A stretch of 64,000 nt of DNA from Deltaproteobacteria bacterium. Its GTDB lineage: Bacteria > Myxococcota_C > UBA6777. Shown here in pieces: positions 1 to 9,309 of the stretch. Position numbers and translations under genes: made by a program. Every line of letters begins with the position of its first letter. Positions within the stretch are counted from its first letter, which is position 1. The notes under the pieces are model-generated. The model searched no databases. It worked only from the letters and a program-made list of their open reading frames with translations, and was not told where the DNA came from. Where the stretch lies: assembly GCA_002731275.1 (NCBI GenBank), contig PCBK01000164.1, forward strand, positions 29,003-93,002. The letters run 5' to 3'.

Positions 1-235
1 CTCTGGCATCGCGTGGTGGACCATGTTGTCGTCATTTACGTGTCATAGTGTCATACTCAATCCAAAAAAGAAAGCCTGGTGTGCATTTGGAGAATGCAAA
101 GTTGGTATGTTCTGCTCGTCCTTTTTGAAGCATCCACTTCAAGAAAAGACGACGATGTGAGCACAAACTGAAACAAAAAGTCTGATGAGTAGGGTGTTGT
201 GAACGATTTGAGGGGAGCTGTTGTTGTGAGATGTT

Positions 236-1090
236 TCAGGAGGTGGCTTCTGCGGAGAGAGGGTTGGCTTGTGGGAGCTCGTTGTGGAGTTGTGTGATCT
301 CAGCGGGGTTGTCCGCCGTCATCTGTGCACCACCAGAGCCCATGTGAGGACAGATCCCCTGCCCCATGCCCTTCGCGGCGATGCCGCCGTTGTCGAAGAG
401 GTTGTCACCTTGCAGCGCGCTGTCTGCGCCGGCTTTTGCCATCCCGACGTGGCTATCAGAGGGCATACTGCGGGCCTTTGCGGAGAGTGTGGCGACCGCG
501 TTTTGGGTGGTGGCTTTTGTCTCAGGGCGGAATGACGCGGGGATCTTCTTGTCTTGGTACAGACCGCGCAAGTCGGAGATGGAGATGCCCATCTCTCCAT
601 CTTTTCCTTTTGTACCGAAAGCCTTGAGCAGGATACCAAATTCGACCTTGCTGATCCGCGAGCCCATCCACGAGCCATCATCGGCTTGTCTGTTGGTCTT
701 GATCGCCTTCTCGAAGTCGGCCTGTGTCATACGCTCGCCGTCGCTGCTGTGGGAGATCAATGTCTCGAACTTCTCGGGATCGAAGGCGCCGTTACGCAAG
801 ATCATGGAGTCACCGCTGTGATCCAGCAATCCACCGCGCAGCTCGTTGAGGTTGAATGTCCCACTGAAGACGTTGCCGAGGATATCGCCAAAGCCATTTC
901 CTACAACCGCGACGTTCGCCAAGCCACGGCTGAATCCGAGATCTTCAAAGATATCTTTCAGCTCGGAGATCTTAGCGTCACCGTTTTTGTCTGCGTGGAG
1001 ATGACCATCTGCGACCATTCCGCGCATGACAGGGCATACGATCTCTGGTTGTTGTTGTACGGGGGCTTGTTTTGGGAATTTTACACTCAT
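236..1090 (-). CDS. Peroxidase family 2 (heme-thiolate haloperoxidase)-like protein
   Basis: A 284-residue soluble protein with no signal peptide. It begins with a VCPVM motif near residue 20, matching the Pro-Cys-Pro heme-ligand box of fungal chloroperoxidases and peroxygenases. Then come an EF-hand-like stretch (DKNGDAKISEL), a segment LLDHSGDS in the place of the family's EHD acid-base motif, a DPEKFETL block and a C-terminal VEFGILLKAFG...LRGLYQDKKIP block that fits the family helix carrying the catalytic Glu. The order and spacing fit family 2 peroxidases; the EHD to DHS change makes activity uncertain. A second CPH motif lies in the Gly-rich tail. The ATG has AGGAG six bases upstream. 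It lies 31 bp behind the DcrB-like gene, so probably one operon. A calcium-binding caleosin-like protein is the alternative. Confidence 0.5.
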   Translation of the reverse strand: MSVKFPKQAPVQQQPEIVCPVMRGMVADGHLHADKNGDAKISELKDIFEDLGFSRGLANVAVVGNGFGDILGNVFSGTFNLNELRGGLLDHSGDSMILRNGAFDPEKFETLISHSSDGERMTQADFEKAIKTNRQADDGSWMGSRISKVEFGILLKAFGTKGKDGEMGISISDLRGLYQDKKIPASFRPETKATTQNAVATLSAKARSMPSDSHVGMAKAGADSALQGDNLFDNGGIAAKGMGQGICPHMGSGGAQMTADNPAEITQLHNELPQANPLSAEATS

Positions 1091-1121
1091 TTGGGGCTCC
1101 TGTGCGAAAAAGGGAGTCGAT

Positions 1122-1610
1122 TTATTCGGTCACCAGAGATGCGAGACTCTGGAGGTACATATTTTCAATGTCATCTGAATCGGCGACGCGAATGGCATCA
1201 GCCGTCAAGGCCAGTGAGGTCAAGATCCCCTCATCGAGCCGGAATGCGTGGTACTGTCGCAACACTTTGTCTTTGGTCGCCGGGTAGTCGAAGCTGATCA
1301 AAAATCCATCGACACCGTCGGCGAATGTAAATTCGCGTTTCTTTACATTTTCGAGTTGGACCATCGTCCGAATAAACTCAGCGAGCGCTATACCAACGAT
1401 ATCTTCGAGCGGTGTGTCAGGCTTGGCGTGTTTGCGGTGGAGTATCACGTTGGGTTGGACATTCATCTGTCGATGCATCAGTCGAGGATCGCGCAGCTCA
1501 TCTTTTACAGGTGCTCGAAAAGACAACATCGTCTCGACAAGCTCGAACTCTGTAGGCGGCGCAAATTGCACCCCGTGAAAAGATTGTGTCTCAACATCCG
1601 CAGATGACAT
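1122..1610 (-). CDS. DcrB/DUF1795-like protein
   Basis: A 162-residue protein without signal peptide or membrane segment. The pattern (a FELVETMLSFRAP opening strand, NVILHRKHAKPD in the middle, then a beta-rich second half with GFLISFDYPATKDKVLRQYHAF) resembles the DcrB/DUF1795 fold, which in other bacteria often accompanies secretion-system or surface genes. I chose the ATG at 1610 rather than the GTG at 1628 because GGAG sits six bases before the 1610 ATG and lies inside the longer version. The peroxidase-like gene follows after 31 bp. The family call is from pattern only. Confidence 0.5.
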   Translation of the reverse strand: MSSADVETQSFHGVQFAPPTEFELVETMLSFRAPVKDELRDPRLMHRQMNVQPNVILHRKHAKPDTPLEDIVGIALAEFIRTMVQLENVKKREFTFADGVDGFLISFDYPATKDKVLRQYHAFRLDEGILTSLALTADAIRVADSDDIENMYLQSLASLVTE

Positions 1611-1793
1611 TCCGCTCTCCTTTGTCACTCAAATACCGACATACGTTGAGTGTTTACAGCATGTATACAATGTACGAAAGCTGAATCATATACTGGACTT
1701 CACACAAAAATCAAGCGCATTATATCGCGAATACATGCACAAAATTGCGCTCTCCCCTTCTCAGATGGTCTTCTCTTTCTTCTGAAAAGAGCC

Positions 1794-2921
1794 TTACCTC
1801 TTGGCTGCGCGGCGTGTCGTGGGCGATTGCAGTTTGTGCAATGTACGTTTGATATAATGTCCAAACTTCGTGCCCTTGAGAAATCCGCGCCCTCTCAATC
1901 CAAGCACACCACACCATGTGTAGTGCAATGCATCATAAGGATCTTTCTCCTGCTCCCAGTCGCCCCAACTGCCATCTTGCTTTTGTGTGCGTAGCAAAAA
2001 CGCGGTCCCTTGCGCGACCATCTTGTCGTTGGTTTCATCAAATCCAACGGTCCGTAACACGTCGAGAAACTCAGCCAACAGCTCCACATCTTTGTTTTGC
2101 AAACCGACATGAAAATTGCGACGCACATAAGGGTAGACCTTTGGTAACGCAGACGGTGGAAGTCTGAGTTGCCCATAATTGTTCATCACAAAGACGACAT
2201 GTGTCGCGAGATAGGCGCTGTCCTCGGCGTTTTCTTTGTCAGGATCTTTGTCTTGGTCGAAGGAGAGGTAGGTGCGTTGGCGCAGAAGGCGTAAGACGTG
2301 GTGGAGCGTGACGGAGCGGCGCAAGTTGAGCGAGAGATGTGCGCTTGCGCGTTCGAGGGTGTAGGTATCGATCAACAGATCGTAGAGGGGTTCACCTGAG
2401 AGCGTTGGAAGCTCTGAGAGGCTGACTCCGAGGAGCTTTTTGGCGGTGTTGTACGTAACGAGCTCTTTCTTCACCTTGGCGAGCAGCTTCGATGTATCGT
2501 ATTGGAGGACGTCTGCGTAGCCGAGGACCTCGATCGCTTCGAGCAGGTCGTCTTTGTCTTCGATTCCATCTTCTTCGAGGAAGATGGTGATTAGGCGTTT
2601 GGCGATCTGTTGGCCAAAGGTGATGACTTGTTTTTTGAGTTCGATATCATCGTTGACTGCAAGCTCAGCGAGCACACATAGACCATCAGTGCTGAGCACT
2701 TTCCAATGCTTCTCGATGTACTTTTTGATCCAGGCAAACCCTCTGCGGACTGCTCGTCTGCGCATCTTAGTTCGATCGGGAGAGGTCTTCGTGGCAGAGA
2801 CGTTGCGACTTGTAGGGGCGGTTGTCGAAGCGGCAAAGAGAAGTGTATCTTGTAGGTAGCATGTTACAAGTAAGCAACAACACAGGAGAAACCATGTGCA
2901 GTGTCGTGTCGGATGAAACAT
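1794..2921 (-). CDS. Secreted alpha/alpha-toroid (terpene cyclase-like repeat) protein
   Basis: A 375-residue protein with a hydrophobic N-terminal segment (WFLLCCCLLVTCYL), so probably exported or membrane anchored. A basic stretch (KMRRRAVRRGFAWIKK) follows. The rest is helical and ends in QKQDGSWGDW...YDALHYTWCGVLGLRGRGF, a QW-type motif of squalene cyclase/prenyltransferase toroids and related carbohydrate-binding repeat proteins. No catalytic DxDD motif is visible, so an enzymatic role is not supported. The ATG at 2921 (MFHPTRH) is preferred over 2936 because GGGAG lies eight bases before it. It is downstream of and co-oriented with the TolC-like gene. True function unknown. Confidence 0.6.
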   Translation of the reverse strand: MFHPTRHCTWFLLCCCLLVTCYLQDTLLFAASTTAPTSRNVSATKTSPDRTKMRRRAVRRGFAWIKKYIEKHWKVLSTDGLCVLAELAVNDDIELKKQVITFGQQIAKRLITIFLEEDGIEDKDDLLEAIEVLGYADVLQYDTSKLLAKVKKELVTYNTAKKLLGVSLSELPTLSGEPLYDLLIDTYTLERASAHLSLNLRRSVTLHHVLRLLRQRTYLSFDQDKDPDKENAEDSAYLATHVVFVMNNYGQLRLPPSALPKVYPYVRRNFHVGLQNKDVELLAEFLDVLRTVGFDETNDKMVAQGTAFLLRTQKQDGSWGDWEQEKDPYDALHYTWCGVLGLRGRGFLKGTKFGHYIKRTLHKLQSPTTRRAAKR

Positions 2922-2980
2922 GTGTGGTGCTCCCATCCATGTAAGGGGGTTATTTTGTTGTGGGGTGATACGTGTTGTGA

Positions 2981-4639
2981 CTAGTACCGAAAGGTACCCA
3001 TGGCGCGCTGGAGGGTCAAGACGGCGACTTCGAGATTGAGGGTCTCACGTAAGAGGCTAACTTGTGCGGAGTTGTAAGCGATTTGCGCATCTGTGACCTC
3101 GACAGGCGTCGCGACACCAGTCTTAAAGCGCTCTTGTGTCAGCTTGTAGCTGCGTTTGGCGAGGACCAGTTGCTGCTTGGCGACTTTGAGTGTTGCCTTC
3201 GCGTCGTTGAGAGAGAGATAACTTGCGAGGATATTATTTTGCGCTTTGCGTCGTGCTTGGAGGTATTCGAGCTTGGCTTGTCGTCTCTTGGAGAAGTTCT
3301 CCTGAAGCAAGGCGAAGCGTGTCCCACCATCATATAGCGCGATTTGTCCCTGAAGAGAGACACTCCAAGTGGTGTTTTGTCCGGCAAAACCTGTCGCGTT
3401 TGTCGCCTGGAGTGAACCCACAAGCGCGACCGTCGGCAAAAATTGAAGCCATACTTCGGAGATGCGGTTGTCCGCAATGTTGACAGCCATCTTCGCGGCC
3501 TTCAGCTCTGGAAGGTGGCGTTCAGCTTTGCGCACCCAGGCCTTGGGGGAGCCGGAGGGGAGGATGGGTCTGGAGGGACGTTGGGGACGAAAAGAGAATG
3601 TCGGTTTGTTGAGCAGCAGCGCGACGGCGAGCTTCGCGTTGCGCAGGCCGTTACGGGCCTGGATGAGGGAGCGTTGTGCCTTGATCACTTCGAGTTTGGC
3701 GCGCGTGACGACGAGAGAGTTTGCGGTCCCTGCTTGGTAGCGAGCTTCTGCGAGGGTTAAGTGTTCACGTGCGTTGGAGAGCGTCTCGCGAGAGATGTCG
3801 ACGAGACCATCCGTGAGCAACACGCCGTAGTATGCACGCGCGATACCGAACATCACTTCGCGGCGGAGTTGTTTCGCGCTCTCTTTGACCTGATCGACGC
3901 TCATGTATGCGATACGTAGCAATGGGATCGCGCGGAAATTGAGGAACGCCCACCTCATTTGGAGTTGGAGGCCGAGCTGGTTGAGCGGTGTCAATTCAGT
4001 CTCTTGTGCGTCCTTGGTTCCCGCGAGGATCTGTGATTTGATCGGCTCAGGCAGCGCGTTCGCGAGCCCTATGATACTCGCAGCAGGGTTAAACGAGACA
4101 GCCTGCTGGTTTCTCGTATATGAACCGCTGAGGTTGAGGTTGGGTTTGAGCATCGCCCATGTCTTCGCTTTGATCAGCTCTGCTTGGACGAGGCGTTCTT
4201 TGAGGATACGTAGATCGAGGTTGACCTTTTTGGCCATCTTGAACACTTCTGCGAGTGTGACGACCTTTTGGTTGGCGTCAAAGCGTGGTGGCAATGGTTT
4301 GCGTTTGATCACCTTCTCTTCGGGGGGGAGCTGAGGTGTCAACTCGACCTTGCTCAAATCAGTCGTAGAGCGTCGTGTCGGGGGAGGTGTCGTTCGCTTA
4401 GAGGTCTTTGTATTCCCTGCCCCCTTCTTGCCCACAGCGACCTTGCGAAGGTCTCTCCAGCGCAGGTGTCGATGTCTCTTATATCGTCTCTTGGTACGCG
4501 CGCTGTTTTTGCGTGCGTGTTTCTGCTTTGTCTGTCTGCCTTGTTGGGCTGTTCTCTTGTTACGGGAAGGGACTTTGGCATCCAGTGTATGCGTCCACAT
4601 GAACGTCAACACCAGGCAACACAACCACACCAACCTCAT
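2981..4639 (-). CDS. TolC family outer-membrane efflux protein
   Basis: 552 residues. After a signal peptide (MRLVWLCCLVLTFMWTHTLDA) comes a Lys/Arg/Thr-rich linker of about 100 residues, then two similar helical repeats typical of outer-membrane factors: VVTLAEVFKMAKKVNLDLRI near the front, AEARYQAGTANSLVVTRAKLEV in repeat one and QERFKTGVATPVEVTDAQIAY in repeat two. In the family this makes a trimeric channel-tunnel for tripartite efflux or type I secretion. No inner-membrane pump or adaptor is nearby. I chose the ATG at 4639 because a strong GGAGG lies just upstream and the signal peptide starts there; the reading frame is open 31 codons further. The basic linker is longer than usual. Confidence 0.92.
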   Translation of the reverse strand: MRLVWLCCLVLTFMWTHTLDAKVPSRNKRTAQQGRQTKQKHARKNSARTKRRYKRHRHLRWRDLRKVAVGKKGAGNTKTSKRTTPPPTRRSTTDLSKVELTPQLPPEEKVIKRKPLPPRFDANQKVVTLAEVFKMAKKVNLDLRILKERLVQAELIKAKTWAMLKPNLNLSGSYTRNQQAVSFNPAASIIGLANALPEPIKSQILAGTKDAQETELTPLNQLGLQLQMRWAFLNFRAIPLLRIAYMSVDQVKESAKQLRREVMFGIARAYYGVLLTDGLVDISRETLSNAREHLTLAEARYQAGTANSLVVTRAKLEVIKAQRSLIQARNGLRNAKLAVALLLNKPTFSFRPQRPSRPILPSGSPKAWVRKAERHLPELKAAKMAVNIADNRISEVWLQFLPTVALVGSLQATNATGFAGQNTTWSVSLQGQIALYDGGTRFALLQENFSKRRQAKLEYLQARRKAQNNILASYLSLNDAKATLKVAKQQLVLAKRSYKLTQERFKTGVATPVEVTDAQIAYNSAQVSLLRETLNLEVAVLTLQRAMGTFRY

Positions 4640-4943
4640 TACGCCTCCAGTCTCTCTACCAAACGGCTTCTCTGCTATAGGAAATTCAGCACCCACATGT
4701 GCATGTATCGTTCGACTTGTTTGAATCCACACTTCGGTTGGCGATCCAAAAGAAATGCATGCATTGAGATAAGTTCAACGCGAGGTTGTGTCAAGAGAGA
4801 AGGAGAGGATCAAAAGGACTGAGAAATACGGCTTATCTGGCGTGGGGGAAGGATTTGGCATCTTGAGCTTTGTGAGAGAGAGCGATTGTAGCGTCGTAGA
4901 GAGAGGAGAGGGACGAGAGGAGTCGGGGGGGAAGAGGAGGTGA
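4640..4943. other. Intergenic, purine-rich tract
   Basis: Lies between two minus-strand genes. Its left half should carry the promoter and leader of the TolC-like gene at its right side's expense; no clear -35/-10 pair is visible. From about 4870 to 4943 the plus strand is almost pure G/A (repeated GAGAG and a run of seven or more G). I see no open gene and no hairpin followed by a T run. Confidence 0.5.
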
Positions 4944-6311
4944 TTACTTACAGGTTCCGTCAGCGCCACAGGTCATGCCGGAGGGGCAGTCACAGTCAGC
5001 TTTACAGGAGTAAGTTTGCTTGGGTGGTTGTTGGCATACACCGGAGGCATTACAGACCTGACCACTTGGGCACTCGCAGCTTGCGCGGCATGTTTTAACA
5101 CATGCGTGGTTTTGGCAGGAGAGACCACCTGTGCAGTCTGTGTCAGCGCGGCATCCAGCGACACAGGCTTGTTTGACAGTGTCACAGTATTGTCCGGATG
5201 CGCAGTTCTCATCTTTCAAGCATCCAGCTTTACAAGCACCGCTTGCTTCACAGTATTTGCCAGCGCCACACTCTGCGTCTGAGGTACATCCACCTTTTTC
5301 ACACTTGTTGCTTTTGCAGACGTTACCAGCTCCGCAATCTTCGTTGCGACGGCATCCAGCGATACACTTGCTGCTCTCACAGATCTTACCGGAGCCACAC
5401 TCTGCGTCACGTGAGCACTCGACTGAAGAGCATTGACCGTTGGTGCAGCTTTGTCCACGGGGGCAGTCGTTGACTGTGTTACAACCCGCTGTACATGTTC
5501 CGGACTTACAGATTTCGCCGAGCTTACACTCTTTATCAGCTTTGCAAGAAGGCGTGTTGACGACACATTTGAGGTTGGAGCAAACTTTTCCATCGGTGCA
5601 GTCAGTGTCACGGCGACATCCTGCTTCACATGCGGCGCCTTTTACGCGACAGATTGTACCTGCTGTACAGTCTGCGTCATCGCGACAGATTCCAGCTTTG
5701 CATCCACCGGAGTAGCAGACTTCACCGTTGCTACAGTCGTTATCAGTGGAACAACCTTGGCGACACTCGCCGCTGCGACAGACTTGACCACGAGCGCACT
5801 CTGTGTCGGCTTTACATGCGGGTTCTTCGCACTTGCCAGACTTGCAGAGCTTTCCATCTTTACAGTCACTGTCTGCTTTGCAGGTGCCCGTATTATTGTT
5901 ATTGTTGTTATTGTTACCGGTATTGTTGGGGATACAGACGTTGTCTTGACAAGAGCAACTAGGTTTGAGGCCTTCACAGTCATCGTTCGTTCGACAGAGA
6001 GGACGACAGACTCGCTCGTGACAGCCCTGGCTACGGGGACAGTCAGAGTCGCGACGGCACTCGGAGGGGTTGTTACCTGTTTCTGCTTCACAGACGTTGG
6101 TGCGGCTATTACAGAGCATACCGCGTGGGCATTGCCAGCTAAAGTCACATTGCCAGTCAGTGCTTGGGCGATTGTTGTTGCTGCAGAAGGGATCGTCCCA
6201 GAAACGATCACAGTATCCTACGGGGGGACCTACACAAACACAGGCGGTCATCACCGACACAGGAAGCACCAACAAGGCCAAAATCATCATTCTGATATTT
6301 GCTCTTTTCAT
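4944..6311 (-). CDS. Cys-rich repeat lipoprotein (CxxDxDCxxGxxC repeats)
   Basis: 455 residues. The signal peptide ends in SVMTAC with Cys24 as likely lipidation site, so it should be anchored in the outer membrane. The mature part is some 17 tandem modules of about 20-24 residues with the pattern CxxDxDCxxGxxCxxGxC, interrupted by a poly-Asn tract (TGNNNNNNNNTG) that probably acts as a spacer. This module is common in Myxococcota surface proteins; its ligand is not known. The start at 6311 has GGAGAG seven bases upstream and gives a clean signal peptide; the frame is open 76 codons further upstream without these features. Divergent from the TPR operon. The poly-Asn codons could be prone to length change. 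Confidence 0.85.
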   Translation of the reverse strand: MKRANIRMMILALLVLPVSVMTACVCVGPPVGYCDRFWDDPFCSNNNRPSTDWQCDFSWQCPRGMLCNSRTNVCEAETGNNPSECRRDSDCPRSQGCHERVCRPLCRTNDDCEGLKPSCSCQDNVCIPNNTGNNNNNNNNTGTCKADSDCKDGKLCKSGKCEEPACKADTECARGQVCRSGECRQGCSTDNDCSNGEVCYSGGCKAGICRDDADCTAGTICRVKGAACEAGCRRDTDCTDGKVCSNLKCVVNTPSCKADKECKLGEICKSGTCTAGCNTVNDCPRGQSCTNGQCSSVECSRDAECGSGKICESSKCIAGCRRNEDCGAGNVCKSNKCEKGGCTSDAECGAGKYCEASGACKAGCLKDENCASGQYCDTVKQACVAGCRADTDCTGGLSCQNHACVKTCRASCECPSGQVCNASGVCQQPPKQTYSCKADCDCPSGMTCGADGTCK

Positions 6312-7026
6312 TTTCACTCTCCATCCTCTTGTGCCCTGGAGGGCTGACTCAATCTTGTATCTTTTCATTTTGAAAAATGGTTTGGCTGGACAATCGCGTT
6401 CTAACGGCAAAGCAATGATCATACCAAAAAAGGACATCTCTGAGAACTGTATAGAACGGGGTGTTATAGGATCGCAAAAGTGTCGCCAAAAGGAAACAGG
6501 ATGAACGACCTTCCGGGGAGTGGATGAAGCTTTATCCAATGCTTCTCAAAGGGGTGGACAAATTGTCCAAAGCTCTCAAAACGTCTCGAAAAAATGTGAT
6601 TTTTTGATGACACTTGTGTTGAAAAAACGACAACGAAGTGATCCTCTTGGTGTGAAGACACCGCGTACGACGATCTAATGATAAAGGTCGACACAAAAAG
6701 ATCATCATGTCAGTTGATCGCGGAAAAAACACCACACGCTCCCCCAAAAGGCTGCAAAAGAGCACACTAGGGATAAAAAGAATGCCCCCTTCAATCCGAA
6801 GAAATCGTGAGATTTTATAGGGGCAGGCTTTCCATTTGGTGGAACAATCCCTAGGTTTCAATTGGCCGGTATGGTGAGAGGAAAAGAGTGTATTTTGGGG
6901 TTGATCTCTTGCCACTGTTGCAGGCTTCGTAGTATATCCATCATAGGAATACATTGAGTACTTTTGTATGAAAGGTGTCGTTTTACCTTGTGGTCTTGGT
7001 ATGCCTGAATCGAGAGAGTGCGTAGT
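6312..7026. other. Divergent intergenic region, no convincing gene
   Basis: 715 bp between the minus-strand Cys-rich lipoprotein gene and the plus-strand TPR operon, so it should hold both promoters. A minus-strand reading frame at 6532-7038 is open but has no ribosome site, no family resemblance and runs into the TPR gene start. I find no clear palindrome or terminator. Confidence 0.4.
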
Positions 7027-9309
7027 ATGAGTATGCAAGAAGAAGAACAGGCCCTGCTTCGTTCGGGGTTACTCCCACCGAGAAGCTCACTGGAGCAAAC
7101 GCTCTGGGGTGAGATCAGCGGCGGTCGTTTTGACGTCCGTGAGGGAATCTTGTATCTCGCCGATGACTGGTGGGGCTTCTACGGTCGAGACTTTGAGTTT
7201 TTGACACCCTACGCCGGTTTTGTCGCACACATCCCCTCCATCATTGAGTTACGCGGTCCCTTCTCTTTGGGGACAACGGTGGGAGGTTACAAGCTCGAAG
7301 GTGAGATCGAAGGTGAGGGGCAACAGCTCTACACATTTCTGCCAAACGAAGAGATGTACGTGCGCAACCAAGAGGTGGTGACACATTTCTTCGATACACT
7401 GCGCGATCGCGTTAATCAACTCCTACATCCGGATGCACAAGCCCCCTACGACAAAGGACACAGCGCGTGGTCCAACGGTGACCTGCAAGCTGCTGAAGAG
7501 TTCTTTTGGCAGGCGTACAGGCTCGATCCAAGAAGCCCTGAGCCGGCTTTTGCGCTTGGGCAGTTGTTTTTGGATCACGATCCAAAAGAAGCGCTCAAGC
7601 TACTCATCGAAGCCGAGAAGCGAGGCTATGCAGATGAACGCGCGCTGGCTTTTGCACAAACGCGCGCTTACATCGGCCTTGGACAATTTCAAGAGGCGGA
7701 GCGCAAAGTCAACGCCCTCGTCAGGCGACAGGAAGACGCAGAGGGTTACTTTCTGCGCGCACAGATCGAAGCCGCACAAGAACGCAAGCTCGACGCGATC
7801 ATGTCACTCAAGCGAGCTTGCGGGCTCGACAATCGCAACGTCGAATACCAGGCTGCTCTTGCGTACCGTGCGGCCAATTTTGGCGAGCTTGAGGTCGCTT
7901 CACAGGCGATCCAAAGACTCGAACACATGCACGCGTCTCATCCAGGCCTCTCGATGGCCCAAGCGCTCATCGCACATGCACACGAAGATGAGGAGCGCGC
8001 GATCCAATGTCTCAAAGAGGCCTTGCAACAAGCTCCTCAGTGGGAAGAGGCGCGGCAAATGCTCCACGACCTCGGTGGTGATGAGCCTGCGCACGCAGAA
8101 GCAGACGAGCGCGTCGCTGCCCCACTCACAGAAGACGAAGTCGAACGTCGACTCGATCTCTTCATCGAATCCGATCTCGAAGCTTCCTGCCACAACTTGC
8201 GCGAGATGATCAGCCACTTCGCGCTGTGTTGGGGACCACAAATCCCAACGCAGCACGAGAACGCCGAAGAGAAAGGTGCGTTGATTCGTGCAATGCACGA
8301 CGCCATCCGGATCGCGCTGCGCAGCGAAATCGATGCCATGAAGCCTTCCCTACGTGGTGGCGTCACGCGCGACTTCGAAGAGTTCGCGCTCAGCCTCCCA
8401 CACGAAGCATCCGAAGAGTTTCTCGAACACTCCGATCGTATCCTTCGTGACCTCGATGCCTCCCTCGAACAAGTCGCACAGTACGGCTTTGGACTCCTCG
8501 ATGGAGGCATCTTCATGCGTATCTTCGATCGCGTCGAACAATTCCCTCTCGACCCACACGACGATTTGGCCGAGGAACTCGAAGAAAAACTCTCGCTGCT
8601 CGAACACAAATTGCGCAACGTCCTGCAGATGTGGGGTGAGCTGTTTTTTGACCAGTTGTTCGAGTGGATCGAACCCTTCACAGAGGGATTTGTCCCCGAA
8701 GAGGAGGAAGATGACGATATTATCGAACTCACAGAGGATGCCCTCGAAGAGGACGATGAATACGAGATTCCACCCACCAGTCTCCTCAACTTTGTCGATG
8801 ATGATGAAGACGAAGAGGAAGACGATCTGTTTAATCCTCCCACCACTATCATGACGCGTCCTCCGATGCTCGACGTGACCCCTCATGCTCCACGCACACA
8901 AGCTGTTCGTACACCTGCACCGATGACCACACACCCATCACAGATGAGAAAGATCGCCGCGATGACTCCCACATCCATACAACACAACACGCAGCCCCGC
9001 GAAGCGCAATCCCCACGACCAAGGATGCCTATCGCTCCTTCTGTCGCGATGCGTCTGCAAAACACCGTCCGTCACTCCGATCGCCTCAAGCGAAAGGAAG
9101 AGACCACAACTTCGTATGAAAAGATCTTTCAAGAATATATCGCTGCACACGAGTTTATCGGCGTGCAGCCTCAATACGGCAACCTGGCTCAATTTACTCG
9201 CTATGTGGAAAAAGAAGTCCAACATTGGACCTCACAGACCGGTAACCCCGCCGATCTTTATATCCGCATCGAGCAAGGTAGACCCCAAGTCAAAATTCGT
9301 GAGCAATGA
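7027..9309 (+). CDS. TPR-repeat protein with acidic C-terminal region
   Basis: 760 residues, cytoplasmic by appearance (no signal peptide or membrane segment). An N-terminal domain of about 130 residues (WWGFYGRDFEFLTPY, FLPNEEMYVRNQEVV) is followed by TPR-like helical repeats from about 140 to 350 (AEEFFWQAYRLDPRSPEPAF, AERKVNALVRRQEDAEGYF), a helical middle part, an acidic linker near 560-620 (EEEEDDDIIELTEDALEEDD) and a Pro/Thr/Arg-rich tail. Start chosen at the ATG at 7027, with GAGAGAG upstream; ATG at 7033 or GTG at 7018 are alternatives. Its stop overlaps the next gene's ATG by four bases, so the two are translationally coupled and probably work together. Function unknown; a scaffold role is inference. 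Confidence 0.8.
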   Translation: MSMQEEEQALLRSGLLPPRSSLEQTLWGEISGGRFDVREGILYLADDWWGFYGRDFEFLTPYAGFVAHIPSIIELRGPFSLGTTVGGYKLEGEIEGEGQQLYTFLPNEEMYVRNQEVVTHFFDTLRDRVNQLLHPDAQAPYDKGHSAWSNGDLQAAEEFFWQAYRLDPRSPEPAFALGQLFLDHDPKEALKLLIEAEKRGYADERALAFAQTRAYIGLGQFQEAERKVNALVRRQEDAEGYFLRAQIEAAQERKLDAIMSLKRACGLDNRNVEYQAALAYRAANFGELEVASQAIQRLEHMHASHPGLSMAQALIAHAHEDEERAIQCLKEALQQAPQWEEARQMLHDLGGDEPAHAEADERVAAPLTEDEVERRLDLFIESDLEASCHNLREMISHFALCWGPQIPTQHENAEEKGALIRAMHDAIRIALRSEIDAMKPSLRGGVTRDFEEFALSLPHEASEEFLEHSDRILRDLDASLEQVAQYGFGLLDGGIFMRIFDRVEQFPLDPHDDLAEELEEKLSLLEHKLRNVLQMWGELFFDQLFEWIEPFTEGFVPEEEEDDDIIELTEDALEEDDEYEIPPTSLLNFVDDDEDEEEDDLFNPPTTIMTRPPMLDVTPHAPRTQAVRTPAPMTTHPSQMRKIAAMTPTSIQHNTQPREAQSPRPRMPIAPSVAMRLQNTVRHSDRLKRKEETTTSYEKIFQEYIAAHEFIGVQPQYGNLAQFTRYVEKEVQHWTSQTGNPADLYIRIEQGRPQVKIREQ

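Noticed and set aside
8037..8852. Ser-rich minus-strand frame
   Set aside because: Antisense of the acidic TPR protein; poly-Ser is the reverse of Glu/Asp codons.
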